A DNA stretch of 64,000 nucleotides from Paracoccaceae bacterium. Its GTDB lineage: Bacteria > Pseudomonadota > Alphaproteobacteria > Rhodobacterales > Rhodobacteraceae. Positions 30,178 through 39,656 of this stretch are shown here, piece after piece. The stretch covers positions 31,809 through 95,808 of the forward strand of contig JANSXZ010000013.1 of the NCBI GenBank assembly GCA_024742705.1. The letters are read 5' to 3'. Each line of letters starts with the position of its first letter. The stretch's first letter is position 1. The position numbers and the translations under genes were made by a program. A model generated the notes under the pieces. The model was not told the origin of the DNA. It worked only from the letters and a program-made list of their open reading frames with translations, and did no database searches.

Positions 30178-30945
30178 ATGCCTCTTGAGATCGTGACCGT
30201 CCCTTGCCTTTCGGACAACTACGCCTTCCTGGCGCATGACGCCGCTTCCGGCGAAACCGCGCTTGTCGATGTTCCCGAGGCCGCGCCGGTGCTGGCGGCG
30301 CTGGAAGCGCGGGGGTGGTCGCTCAGCCATATCCTGATCACCCACCACCACTGGGACCACATCGGCGGCCTGGACGAGGTGCGCGCCGCACATCCCGCAC
30401 GGGTGATCGGCGCACAGGCCGATCAAGGCCGCCTGCCCTCGCTGGACCAGGCGGTGACCGAAGGCGATGTTCTCACCATCGGTGGCGAGCCGGTGCATGT
30501 GATCGACGTATCGGGCCACACCGTCGGCCATGTCGCCTATCACGCGCCCGCCTCGCAGGTTGTCTTTACCGCAGACAGCCTGATGGCGATGGGCTGTGGA
30601 CGGGTGTTCGAGGGGACGCATGCCCAGATGTGGCAGAGCCTGTCGAAACTGGCCGCGCTGCCGGCCGAAACGCTGGTGTGTTCGGGCCATGAGTACACCG
30701 CGTCCAACGCGCGCTTCGCGCTGACCATTGAACCCGACAATCCGGATCTTATATCGCGGGTTGCCGATATCGACGCCGCGCGCGCCGTGGGGCAGCCGAC
30801 AGTGCCTTCGCTGCTTTCGCTGGAATGCGCCACCAACCCCTTTCTGCGCGCGGCCGATCCGGGGATCGCCCACAACCTGAACCTGAGCGGAGCTCCGGCG
30901 GAAGATGTATTCGCCGAAATCCGCCGCAGAAAAGACAACTTCTGA
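30178..30945 (+). CDS. gloB: Hydroxyacylglutathione hydrolase (glyoxalase II)
   Basis: The 255-residue metallo-beta-lactamase-fold enzyme hydrolyses S-lactoylglutathione to lactate and glutathione, completing methylglyoxal detoxification. The metal motif THHHWDHIGG is intact, with downstream His in DVSGHTVGHVAYH, the bridging Asp in FTADSLMAMGCGRVFEGT, and SGHEYTASNARFA. The C-terminal glutathione-binding domain (NPFLRA) is present. The frame is open far upstream but the Met at 30178 begins exactly at the conserved N-terminus. Confidence 0.96.
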   Translation: MPLEIVTVPCLSDNYAFLAHDAASGETALVDVPEAAPVLAALEARGWSLSHILITHHHWDHIGGLDEVRAAHPARVIGAQADQGRLPSLDQAVTEGDVLTIGGEPVHVIDVSGHTVGHVAYHAPASQVVFTADSLMAMGCGRVFEGTHAQMWQSLSKLAALPAETLVCSGHEYTASNARFALTIEPDNPDLISRVADIDAARAVGQPTVPSLLSLECATNPFLRAADPGIAHNLNLSGAPAEDVFAEIRRRKDNF

Positions 30946-31119
30946 CGCCAAAAATCCACGCGCCCGGAACACAGTAACGGCAATTGTGACGGCGAAATGA
31001 AAGAAAAAACTTGAAGCCGGCCACGCATCAACCAAACTCTAACAGTATGACGACATGGTTGGACCGGGGGAGCGCGTGTCGCGCCCTGCCCCGCCGGCGC
31101 AGATCAGAGGAGCACCCGC

Positions 31120-33441
31120 GTGCCTTCATTCTCGAACACACTCGAACAAGCCATTCATGCAGCGCTGGCGCTAGCCAACGAACGACGGCATGAATTCGCA
31201 ACCCTGGAACACCTGCTTCTGGCCCTGCTGGATGAGCCTGACGCCACCCGCGTCATGAAGGCGTGCAGCGTGGACACGGACGAACTGCGCAGCACCCTGA
31301 ACGATTTCGTGAACGAGGATCTGGCGAACCTCATCACCGACATCGACGGCTCGGAAGCGGTGCCCACGGCGGCGTTTCAGCGCGTGATCCAGCGCGCGGC
31401 AATTCATGTCCAGTCGTCGGGCCGCACCGAAGTGACGGGCGCCAACGTTCTGGTCGCGATCTTCGCCGAACGCGAATCGAATGCCGCCTACTTCCTTCAG
31501 GAACAGGACATGACCCGTTATGACGCGGTCAACTTCATCGCGCATGGCGTGGCCAAGGATCCGGCCTACGGCGAATCGCGCCCTGTCAGCGGCGCGACGG
31601 AAGCCCAGGAAGAACCGCAGGGCGTGACCGAGGGCGACCAGAAGGAAAGCGCGCTGGCAAAGTACTGCGTGGACCTGAACGCCAAGTCGCGCGAAGGCGA
31701 CATCGACCCGCTGATCGGTCGCGAGGCCGAGGTTGAAAGGTGCATTCAGGTGCTGTGCCGCCGGCGCAAGAACAACCCGCTACTGGTCGGCGATCCGGGT
31801 GTCGGCAAGACCGCCATCGCCGAAGGCCTGGCCCGCAAGATCGTCGCCGGCGAAACGCCCGAAGTGCTGGCCGGAACAACCATCTATTCGCTCGACATGG
31901 GCGCGTTGCTGGCCGGAACGCGCTATCGTGGCGATTTCGAAGAACGTCTCAAGGCGGTGGTAAGCGAGCTTGAGCATCACAAGGACGCGGTGCTGTTCAT
32001 CGACGAGATCCACACGGTGATCGGCGCGGGCGCCACATCGGGCGGTGCGATGGACGCGTCGAACCTGCTCAAGCCGGCGCTTCAGGGCGGCAAGCTGCGC
32101 ACCATGGGTTCGACAACCTACAAGGAGTTCCGCCAGCATTTCGAAAAGGACCGCGCCCTGTCGCGCCGGTTCCAGAAGATCGACGTGTCCGAACCCTCGG
32201 TCGAGGACGCGGTCAAGATTCTGCGCGGCCTCAAGCCCTATTTCGAAGAGCATCACGGCGTGAAATACACCGCCGATGCCATCAAGACGAGCGTGGAACT
32301 CGCCTCGCGGTACATCAACGACCGCAAGCTGCCCGACAGCGCCATCGACGTCATCGACGAGGCCGGCGCGGCACAGCACCTGGTGGTCGCCGCCAAGCGT
32401 CGCAAGACAATCGGCACCAAGGAGGTCGAAGCCGTGGTGGCCAAGATCGCGCGCATCCCGCCGAAGAACGTCAGCAAGGACGACGCGGAAGTTCTCAAGG
32501 ATCTCGAAGGCTCGCTCAAGCGTGTGGTATTCGGCCAGGACAACGCCATCGAAGCACTGGCATCCGCGATCAAGCTGGCCCGTGCCGGCCTGCGCGAGCC
32601 TGAAAAGCCCATCGGCAACTATCTCTTCGCCGGCCCCACCGGCGTCGGCAAGACCGAGGTGGCAAAACAGCTGGCCGATACGCTGGGCGTGGAACTGCTG
32701 CGCTTCGACATGTCGGAATACATGGAGAAACACGCGGTCAGCCGTCTGATCGGTGCGCCGCCGGGCTATGTCGGGTTCGATCAGGGTGGCATGCTGACCG
32801 ACGGTGTCGACCAGCATCCCCACTGCGTGCTTTTGCTGGACGAGATGGAAAAGGCGCACCCGGATGTCTACAACATCCTGCTGCAGGTCATGGATCACGG
32901 CAAACTCACCGATCACAACGGGCGTACGGTGGATTTCCGCAACGTCGTTCTGATCATGACATCGAACGCCGGGGCCGCCGAACAGGCGAAATCGGCGATC
33001 GGCTTTGGCCGCGACCGTCGCGAGGGCGAGGATACCGCCGCAATCGAACGGACCTTCACGCCCGAGTTCCGCAACCGTCTGGATGCGGTGATCAGCTTTG
33101 CGCCTCTGCCCAAGGAGGTGATCCTTCAGGTGGTCGAGAAGTTCGTGCTGCAACTCGAAGCGCAGCTGATGGATCGCAACGTGACCATCGAACTGACCAA
33201 ACCGGCGGCGGAATGGCTGGCCGACAAGGGCTATGACGACAAGATGGGCGCCCGCCCGTTGGGCCGCGTGATCCAGGAACACATCAAGAAACCGCTGGCC
33301 GAGGAACTGTTGTTCGGCAAGCTGGCCAAGGGCGGCGTGGTCAAGGTGGGCCTCAAGGACGGTCAGTTGCACCTGAAAATGGAAGGCCCGGACAAACCGC
33401 GCCTGTCCGGCAACAAGCCGCCGCTGCTGACCGCGGATTGA
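31120..33441 (+). CDS. clpA: ATP-dependent Clp protease ATP-binding subunit ClpA
   Basis: The 773-residue AAA+ unfoldase of the ClpAP protease. It has the N-domain ([19 protein letters not shown]) that binds ClpS and substrates, a first Walker A ([13 protein letters not shown]) and a second one ([14 protein letters not shown]), each followed by Walker B acids. The AIGFGRD segment near residue 625 lies where the ClpP-docking loop is found. Translation starts at GTG, supported by an AGAGGAG site just upstream. clpS is not in the window. The M23 peptidase gene follows with a TGATG junction. Confidence 0.97.
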   Translation: MPSFSNTLEQAIHAALALANERRHEFATLEHLLLALLDEPDATRVMKACSVDTDELRSTLNDFVNEDLANLITDIDGSEAVPTAAFQRVIQRAAIHVQSSGRTEVTGANVLVAIFAERESNAAYFLQEQDMTRYDAVNFIAHGVAKDPAYGESRPVSGATEAQEEPQGVTEGDQKESALAKYCVDLNAKSREGDIDPLIGREAEVERCIQVLCRRRKNNPLLVGDPGVGKTAIAEGLARKIVAGETPEVLAGTTIYSLDMGALLAGTRYRGDFEERLKAVVSELEHHKDAVLFIDEIHTVIGAGATSGGAMDASNLLKPALQGGKLRTMGSTTYKEFRQHFEKDRALSRRFQKIDVSEPSVEDAVKILRGLKPYFEEHHGVKYTADAIKTSVELASRYINDRKLPDSAIDVIDEAGAAQHLVVAAKRRKTIGTKEVEAVVAKIARIPPKNVSKDDAEVLKDLEGSLKRVVFGQDNAIEALASAIKLARAGLREPEKPIGNYLFAGPTGVGKTEVAKQLADTLGVELLRFDMSEYMEKHAVSRLIGAPPGYVGFDQGGMLTDGVDQHPHCVLLLDEMEKAHPDVYNILLQVMDHGKLTDHNGRTVDFRNVVLIMTSNAGAAEQAKSAIGFGRDRREGEDTAAIERTFTPEFRNRLDAVISFAPLPKEVILQVVEKFVLQLEAQLMDRNVTIELTKPAAEWLADKGYDDKMGARPLGRVIQEHIKKPLAEELLFGKLAKGGVVKVGLKDGQLHLKMEGPDKPRLSGNKPPLLTAD

Positions 33442-34397
33442 TGCGGGCGGTTCTGACCGCCACGATGCTGACGCTCGCCGGGTCCGTCTCGGCGAGCGAT
33501 TTCTTTCTGACCCGTCCCATAGACTGTCAATTGGGCACGGATTGTCACATCCAGCAGTTCGTGGATCACGACCCCGGACCGGGGGCGCGCGATCATACCT
33601 GCGGCCCGCTCAGCTATGACACGCACAAGGGCACCGATTTCGCCCTGCCCACGCTGGCTGCGATGGCCGCCGGGGTGGATGTTCTGGCCGCGGCGCCCGG
33701 CACGGTGCGCGCCACCCGCGACGGCGTGCGCGACAGGCTGATGACGCCAGAGAACGCCGCGGATGTGGAAGGCCGCGAATGCGGCAACGGTCTGGTGATC
33801 GATCACTCCGACGGCTGGCAGACCCAGTATTGCCACCTTGCGCGCGGCAGCCTGCGGGTGCGCAGCGGCGATGTGGTGGCGCGCGGCGCCGTCCTGGGCC
33901 GTGTCGGGCTGAGCGGGCGCACCCAGTTTCCCCACCTGCATCTGACTGTTCGGCGCGACGGCGCGGTCGTCGATCCCTTTGCCCTGACCGGGGCGCCCGA
34001 TTGCGCGCCGCGTGGCGATCTGTGGCAACCCGATCTGGATTATGTGGGCGGCGGGATCGTGGCGGCGGGTTTCGACATCGCGGTGCCCGAATACGACGCC
34101 ATCAAGGCCGGCACGGCAGGACGGCTGGCGATGCCGGCGGACGCGCCGGCGCTGGTGCTCTTCGGGCTGGGCTTTGGCGCGCGCCAGGGCGATGTGGTAC
34201 AGCTCGCCATCGGCGGCCCCGCCGGCCAGGTGATCAACGAACGTGTGCTGATCCGAAAAAACCAGGCCCAGTTCTTTCGCGCCGCCGGCAAACGCACCAG
34301 CGCGCCCTGGCCGCGCGGGACGTACAACGGCTCCGTCACCCTGATCCGCGAGGGCCGCATCATCGGGGCCCGTTCCGGCACCTTGCGTGTCGAATGA
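33441..34397 (+). CDS. M23 family metallopeptidase (secreted)
   Basis: A 318-residue exported LytM/M23 endopeptidase-like protein with signal peptide [18 protein letters not shown]. The zinc-site elements are visible: YDTHKGTDFAL (H-x(3)-D) and PHLHLTV (H-x-H), with the central GLVIDHSDGWQTQYCHL segment. The catalytic set looks complete, so it probably cleaves peptidoglycan cross-links in the periplasm. The C-terminal 120 residues are an unassigned domain. Its ATG overlaps the clpA stop (TGATG), and its own stop abuts the convergent stop of the OmpA-like gene with no space. Confidence 0.9.
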   Translation: MRAVLTATMLTLAGSVSASDFFLTRPIDCQLGTDCHIQQFVDHDPGPGARDHTCGPLSYDTHKGTDFALPTLAAMAAGVDVLAAAPGTVRATRDGVRDRLMTPENAADVEGRECGNGLVIDHSDGWQTQYCHLARGSLRVRSGDVVARGAVLGRVGLSGRTQFPHLHLTVRRDGAVVDPFALTGAPDCAPRGDLWQPDLDYVGGGIVAAGFDIAVPEYDAIKAGTAGRLAMPADAPALVLFGLGFGARQGDVVQLAIGGPAGQVINERVLIRKNQAQFFRAAGKRTSAPWPRGTYNGSVTLIREGRIIGARSGTLRVE

Positions 34398-36785
34398 TTA
34401 CTTCTCGGTAAACTTGATCTCGATCCGGCGGTTCAGCGCCCGCGCCGCTTCGCTGTCGCCACGCGCCACCGGCTGATACTGGCCGAACCCGTTGGCAGAC
34501 AGACGATCCGGCGGGATACCCAGTTCTGACGCCATGTAGCGCACCACCGAAAGCGCCCGCGCCTGGCTCAGTTCCCAATTGTCCGCGAATTGGCCAAACC
34601 CCGACAGCGGAACGTTGTCGGTATGCCCATCCACCTGCAGAACCCAATCGATCTCGGGCGGGATGTCCTGGATCACCCCGTCCAGAATATCCGCGACCTT
34701 GGCGATTTCCGACCGCCCCTCGAACGACAGGTTCGCCTGGCCGGGCGCGAACAGAACCTCCGACGAGAAGACGAAACGATCGCCGACGATCCGCACCCCC
34801 TCCTGCGCGCCCAGAAGATCGCGCAGCCGCCCGAAAAACTCCGAGCGGTACTTCTGCAAATCCTGCGCTTCGGCTTCGAGACGGCGGCGTTCGGCCTCTT
34901 CCAACTGGCGCCGGCGGCGTTCTTCCGCGGCCACACGCGCCAGCGCGGTGTTCAGGTCGGCGCCCATGGTCTGCAACTGCACCTGTGCTTCGGTGTCCTT
35001 CTGCCGGGCTTCATCCAGCAACCCCTGAAGCACGCCCAGTTGTGACCGCAGCGCGGCGACCTGCTGGTTCAGAAGCGCGCGCTGGCGCCGCGCTTCCGCG
35101 GTGTCGGCCTTGGCCCCGGTCAGTTCGTTGTTGGCCAGCGACAAGAGGCGCGCGCGCTGCTCGGCCAGGTTCAACCGGTCTTCGGCGCGCTGTTCGGCCT
35201 CGGCTCGGGCGGCGATCGCGGCGGCCAGTTGCCGGCGCAGTTCCTGGGTGTCGATGGCGGCGGCCTGCGCCGCCTGCAATCTGTCCAGCGCCTCCAGCAG
35301 GCGCGCCTGTATCGCCGCACTGTCGGCGGCGGTGGTCTGGGCGTCGGTCCGGCTGACACGCAGTTCGGCGCGGGTCCGTTCGAGATCGCCCGCCAGTTGG
35401 CGGCGCGCCGCTTCGGCGTCGGCGCGGGCGGTGCGCGCGGTTTCCAGATCGGCGCGCGCCCGCGCCAGGGCGGTTTGCAGATCGTCGCGCGTTGCATCCA
35501 GATCGGCGGCGCGCGCTTCCGCGCTGTCCAGCGCGGCGCGGGTCTGCGCCAGTTCCCGTTGCAACAGGCCGCGATCCTCATCCAGACCTTCGGCGGTGGC
35601 GCGCAGCGCGGCAAGATCGGCGCGCGCCTCAGCCAGTTCGCCTTGCAGGTCGCCGCGCAGCGCGTCGAGATCCGCCGCCGTGGCCCGGCTGGTTGCCAGA
35701 TCGGCCCGCGTCCGCGCCAGTTCGCCGGTCAGATCCGCTACCGTGGCCGCCGCCGCCTGCTCGGCCAGTTCAAGCTGGGACAGCACCGCCGTCAGCCGTT
35801 CGGCCAGAACGTCCCGGTCAGCCACCTGCGCCTCGGCGCCTTCGGCCCGCGCCAGCGCCGCCGCCAAACGCGCCTCGAGATCCTCGCCTGCGGTCTCGGC
35901 CGCGGCCAGCAGCGTCAGCGTGTCCTCGGCCTCCTGGCGTTGCTGTTCCAACGCCATTGTCATTGCGGTCAGTTCGGCATCGGCGTCCTGCAACCTGGCG
36001 CGCAGGGCTTCGGCGGCAGCCGCCTCGGCAAGGCGGGCCGCCTCTTCATCCGACAACTGCGCCTGCAGGTTTTCGACCCTTTCGGTCAGCCCTTCCAGCC
36101 GGGTCGCGGCGTCGGCGCCTTCGGCGCGCAGATCCGCCACCAGCGCCTCGAGCGCCGCGCGCCGCGCCGCTGCCAGGCGCGCGGCCTCGACCTCGGCATC
36201 GATTTCTGACCGCGCGCGCGCCAGCGCAAGGTTCAGTTGTGCCTGTTCATCCAGCAAATCCGCGCGTTCGGACTCCAGCGTCGCGATCTGGTCGCGGGCG
36301 TCGGCCTGTTCGCTTTCGAGCAGGGCAACCCGGTCGCGTGCGGCGGCGCGATCGGCCAGCAGCCCGGCCACCTGTTCTTCAAAGCTGACGATGCGGTTCT
36401 GCGCATCGGCCAGCGCGTCAGCCTGCGAATCGCGCTCGGCCGTCAGCGCCGAAATCAGCGCGGATTGCCGCGCCAGATCGTCCTGCGCATCGTTCAGCGT
36501 GGCGTTCAACGCCCCCATGCGGGCCTGCAACTGATTGTTGCGGCGTTCTTCCAGCCCCAGCGCCGTGGCCAATGCCGATACTTCGGAGGCAAGGGTTTCC
36601 AGCTCGCTTTCCTGGCCGGAAATGGTTTCTTCCTGCCCCGAGATCGTTTCCGACAGGACGAATTGTATGACCATGAAGATCGTCAGAACGAACATCAGGA
36701 CCAGAAGCAGGCCGGTCATCGCATCCACGAAACCCGGCCAGATCGAGCCTTGGAACCGGTTTCCGGTGCGCCGCGACAGGGCCAT
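34398..36785 (-). CDS. MotB/OmpA-type protein with one membrane helix and very long coiled coil
   Basis: The 795-residue product starts with a short cytoplasmic basic segment and a single membrane helix (about residues 17-45). WPGFVDAMTGLLLVLMF places an Asp (Asp21) as in the proton-carrying Asp of MotB/TolR/ExbD proteins. Residues from about 50 to 620 are a nearly uninterrupted Ala/Glu/Arg-rich coiled coil, far longer than in MotB. The C-terminal domain (about 650-795) is OmpA-like, with DGHTDNVPLSG and NRRIEI for peptidoglycan binding. It is 3 bases after the MotA/TolQ-like gene. This suggests an ion-driven envelope motor of unknown task. Confidence 0.85.
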   Translation of the reverse strand: MALSRRTGNRFQGSIWPGFVDAMTGLLLVLMFVLTIFMVIQFVLSETISGQEETISGQESELETLASEVSALATALGLEERRNNQLQARMGALNATLNDAQDDLARQSALISALTAERDSQADALADAQNRIVSFEEQVAGLLADRAAARDRVALLESEQADARDQIATLESERADLLDEQAQLNLALARARSEIDAEVEAARLAAARRAALEALVADLRAEGADAATRLEGLTERVENLQAQLSDEEAARLAEAAAAEALRARLQDADAELTAMTMALEQQRQEAEDTLTLLAAAETAGEDLEARLAAALARAEGAEAQVADRDVLAERLTAVLSQLELAEQAAAATVADLTGELARTRADLATSRATAADLDALRGDLQGELAEARADLAALRATAEGLDEDRGLLQRELAQTRAALDSAEARAADLDATRDDLQTALARARADLETARTARADAEAARRQLAGDLERTRAELRVSRTDAQTTAADSAAIQARLLEALDRLQAAQAAAIDTQELRRQLAAAIAARAEAEQRAEDRLNLAEQRARLLSLANNELTGAKADTAEARRQRALLNQQVAALRSQLGVLQGLLDEARQKDTEAQVQLQTMGADLNTALARVAAEERRRRQLEEAERRRLEAEAQDLQKYRSEFFGRLRDLLGAQEGVRIVGDRFVFSSEVLFAPGQANLSFEGRSEIAKVADILDGVIQDIPPEIDWVLQVDGHTDNVPLSGFGQFADNWELSQARALSVVRYMASELGIPPDRLSANGFGQYQPVARGDSEAARALNRRIEIKFTEK

Positions 36786-36788
36786 GGA

Positions 36789-37973
36789 TCAACCGTCCCG
36801 CGTGGGCCGGATGGCGCGCGGGGCCACGGGGCGCGCCGGCGACAGCGCCTTGATCAGAATTTCGATGTCTTTGCGCAGTTCGGCCATGCTCTCCTGACGG
36901 CCGGCGGAAATCTCTTCGAGAATGCGCAGCATCTGCACGTCGATCGACCGCAGGCGCATCCGGCTTTCCGCGTCGATCGCCTCCTGGCCCTGCTGTTCGC
37001 GCATCAGGTCGGCGATCCTGTCCTGGCTGTCGGCGACCCGGTCAAGTGCCGCGGCGGTCGCGTCGCCCTGATCCAGACGTTCGACCATTGCGTCGACCGA
37101 ATCCGCAAGGCGCCCCAGCTTTTCATCAACGGCGGCGCGGCTGCTGTCGGAACGGTTGAACATCTGCTGCAGCGCGTCCATCTGTTCGACCATCTGGTCG
37201 AGAACCGCGCCGATCGCCCCGGTTTCGCCGCCTTCCTCGCCCGACGAAAACCCGACCCGCGTGATCGACGACAACCACTCCTCAAGCTCGCGGTAAAACC
37301 GGTTCTGTCCATGTCCGGCAAACAGCTCGAGAAGGCCCACGATCAGCGATCCGGCCAGCCCCAGAAGCGACGAAGCAAAGGCCACGCCCATGCCGCCCAG
37401 CTGCGCCTCAAGCCCGGACATCAGGCGGTTGAACACCTGCACGCCCTCTTCGCCCTGCTGCGGCGCGAGGCTGCGAATGGTTTCGATCAGCGCCGGAACA
37501 GTGGTTGCAAGGCCATAGAAAGTGCCCAGAAGGCCAAGGAATATCAAAAGGTTGACAATGTAGCGGGTGATTTCGCGTGCTTCGTCGATGCGCGTGGCGA
37601 CGGAATCGAGGATTGACCGGGTGGACGAGGAGCCCAATTGCATCCGCGCGCCGCGCGCCCGCAGCAGCGACGCCAGCGGTGCCAGCATCCGGGTCGGCCG
37701 CGCATCCTCGGCCAGGGTGCCATTGGCGAACCGTTCGATCCACCGCACCGAACCGATCAGCTGAAACACCTGCCAGAAACACGCAAGAACGCCGATCAGA
37801 AAGACAAAGACGATGAAACCGTTGAGATAGGGGTTGGCCTGAAAGATCGGCAACACCCGAGGCAGCGCCACGAAACCGCCCGCGCCGGACAGCCCGATCA
37901 CCATCAGCATCAACAGGATCTGACGCACCGGTTGTGAGAACTGCGGGCTGGCCTCGTAGCCTGGCTGCGCCAT
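36789..37973 (-). CDS. MotA/TolQ/ExbB-type proton channel protein
   Basis: A 394-residue membrane protein with helices at about 18-40, 50-74, 135-160 and 193-219. The last two helices carry the TolQ/MotA motif (LLGTFYGLATTVP and GGMGVAFASSLLGLAGSL), which lines the ion path. The C-terminal 170 residues are cytoplasmic, with repeated heptads (MVEQMDALQQMF; LGRLADSVDAMVERLD) predicted to form coiled coil. It is the first gene of the pair with the MotB/OmpA-like gene; both parts of an ion channel are thus present. Its cytoplasmic tail recalls ZorA of Zorya systems but is shorter. Confidence 0.85.
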   Translation of the reverse strand: MAQPGYEASPQFSQPVRQILLMLMVIGLSGAGGFVALPRVLPIFQANPYLNGFIVFVFLIGVLACFWQVFQLIGSVRWIERFANGTLAEDARPTRMLAPLASLLRARGARMQLGSSSTRSILDSVATRIDEAREITRYIVNLLIFLGLLGTFYGLATTVPALIETIRSLAPQQGEEGVQVFNRLMSGLEAQLGGMGVAFASSLLGLAGSLIVGLLELFAGHGQNRFYRELEEWLSSITRVGFSSGEEGGETGAIGAVLDQMVEQMDALQQMFNRSDSSRAAVDEKLGRLADSVDAMVERLDQGDATAAALDRVADSQDRIADLMREQQGQEAIDAESRMRLRSIDVQMLRILEEISAGRQESMAELRKDIEILIKALSPARPVAPRAIRPTRDG

Positions 37974-38042
37974 GATCCGGTTTCCTGACCCCTTGAACGA
38001 TCCCGTCAGAGCCTAGTGAAAATGACAACCAACGCCAAGGGC

Positions 38043-38573
38043 TTAAAGGGACAAGTTGCGAACGCGCAACGCCAGCCAGTCAAGATCGGGGTCGGCCAGC
38101 CCGGCTTCGGTCAGATGTTGGGCGGTGTTGAACAGGTATTCGCTGTTGGGGCCGCGCCCGCCGATCGCCCGCGCGATGATCCGGGCCTGTTCCTCCAGCG
38201 GCAGACCGCCGCAATACTGCACATGATCGCGGTCGATCACATATGTCACGGCGCTGACCCGCGCGCCGGTGGCAAGTTCGAGCGTCAGCATCCGTTCGAC
38301 ATAGGCCGACGATATCAGCTCGCGCGCGCGCAGATAGTCCAACGTCGCTGTCTCGTGGCCATCGGCGACGGCCAGCGCCATGCCGGTGCATTCGGCGCCG
38401 TCTGCTTCGTCGAGCGCCAGAACCAGGCCCGGTTCAGCCTCAGAGCCCCGATGGTGGATCGACCGCATGCAAAACGATCGGGCATAGCCCGGCAAACGCG
38501 CCACCTGGCTTTGGGCCACCGGAAAACCGGGGTTCCACAGCAGCGATCCATAGCCGAATACCCACATCGTCAT
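38043..38573 (-). CDS. Gamma-glutamylcyclotransferase (ChaC-like)
   Basis: A 176-residue protein of the ChaC family. The N-terminal WVFGYGSLLWNPGFPV glycine loop binds the gamma-glutamyl group, and the catalytic Glu is probably in RARELISSAYVER. ChaC proteins degrade glutathione to 5-oxoproline and Cys-Gly. The start at 38573 has a GGAAGGA site at good spacing; the nearby ATG 38567 is weaker. It is divergent from the DUF2125 gene, 67 bases away. Confidence 0.92.
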   Translation of the reverse strand: MTMWVFGYGSLLWNPGFPVAQSQVARLPGYARSFCMRSIHHRGSEAEPGLVLALDEADGAECTGMALAVADGHETATLDYLRARELISSAYVERMLTLELATGARVSAVTYVIDRDHVQYCGGLPLEEQARIIARAIGGRGPNSEYLFNTAQHLTEAGLADPDLDWLALRVRNLSL

Positions 38574-38640
38574 CTTGCTGGTCCTTCCGTCTGGCGCGCT
38601 ATAAACACCATTCAGAGGGCCGGGAAAAGGGCGGCGTGGC

Positions 38641-39639
38641 ATGCGTCTGATCTTTGTTGCAATGATCGTCTGCGCCACCTGGGGCGCCTATTGGGCGGTT
38701 TCGCATCAGGCGATGCGCGGCGCACTGCAATCGTGGTTCGAAGCGCGGCGCGATCTGGGCTGGCAGGCCGATTTCGGCGCATTGGACAGCGCCGGATTTC
38801 CCACGCGGCATGTGATGCGCCTGACGGATGTGGCGTTGGCGGATCCTTCCACCGGCGCGCTGTGGCGCAGCCCCGGTTGGGCGCTCGACGCCCGTGCCAT
38901 CTGGCCCGGACATGTGACAATGAACTTTGCAGATGGCACGCAGAAGTTTGCATATTTTGACAATACCGCCACGCTGGACGCCACAGGCCTGATTGCCACG
39001 CTGGATCTGCGGCCGGGGCTTGCCCTGGAACTGGCGGACCTGGGCCTTGCGGCAGGCAAGTGGCGCCTTGCCGGCCCGGCGGGGCCGCTGGCCCAGGCCG
39101 ATGATCTGCATGTTTCGATGCAGCAGCAGACCAACCCCGAAACCTATCGCATCGCGCTGTCCGCCCGATCCTTCGCCCCTGGCATCGCCGCGCGGCAAGC
39201 GGCCCGGATACCGCCCGGCCTGCCACGCGCCTTCGATGCCCTGACCCTCGACATGACCGCCAGCTTCGACCGGCCTTGGGATCGCGCGGCGCTGGAAACG
39301 GGCCGCCCGCAGCCGCGCCTGATCGATCTGGCCCTGGCCGATGCCCATTGGGGGGCGCTGCGGCTGCGCGCCGCCGGATCGGTTACCGTGGACGCCGATG
39401 GCATCCCGGAAGGCACCATAACCATCCGCGCCGAAAACTGGCGCGCAATGCTCGAGATGGCGGCCGCATCGGGCGCGTTGCCAGACCCGGTGTTGCGCGC
39501 CACCGAACGCGGCCTCGCGTTCCTCGCAAGGTTGGGCGACGACCCCGACCGCCTGGTGGCGCAATTGAACCTGCGGCAGGGTGTGATGGCGCTGGGGCCG
39601 TTTCCTCTGGGCCCGGCGCCACGGCTGATCCTGCGCTGA
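38641..39639 (+). CDS. DUF2125 domain protein
   Basis: A 332-residue protein with an N-terminal membrane anchor or signal (MRLIFVAMIVCATWGAYWAVSHQAM). The rest is predicted beta-rich periplasmic sequence with the DUF2125 pattern, including WQADFGALDSAGFPTRHVMRLTDV and repeated DxTL/LDA strands. The family is alphaproteobacterial; its function is unknown. Beta-rich structure and anchoring are reminiscent of AsmA-type envelope proteins, but that is inference. It is convergent with the extensin-like gene. Confidence 0.85.
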   Translation: MRLIFVAMIVCATWGAYWAVSHQAMRGALQSWFEARRDLGWQADFGALDSAGFPTRHVMRLTDVALADPSTGALWRSPGWALDARAIWPGHVTMNFADGTQKFAYFDNTATLDATGLIATLDLRPGLALELADLGLAAGKWRLAGPAGPLAQADDLHVSMQQQTNPETYRIALSARSFAPGIAARQAARIPPGLPRAFDALTLDMTASFDRPWDRAALETGRPQPRLIDLALADAHWGALRLRAAGSVTVDADGIPEGTITIRAENWRAMLEMAAASGALPDPVLRATERGLAFLARLGDDPDRLVAQLNLRQGVMALGPFPLGPAPRLILR

Positions 39640-39656
39640 CGGGCCGTCTAGCGGCA

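Noticed and set aside
34398..37973. Zorya defence system
   Set aside because: Only a ZorAB-like motor outline is present. No ZorC, ZorD or ZorE, helicase or nuclease is adjacent, and the neighbours are housekeeping genes.
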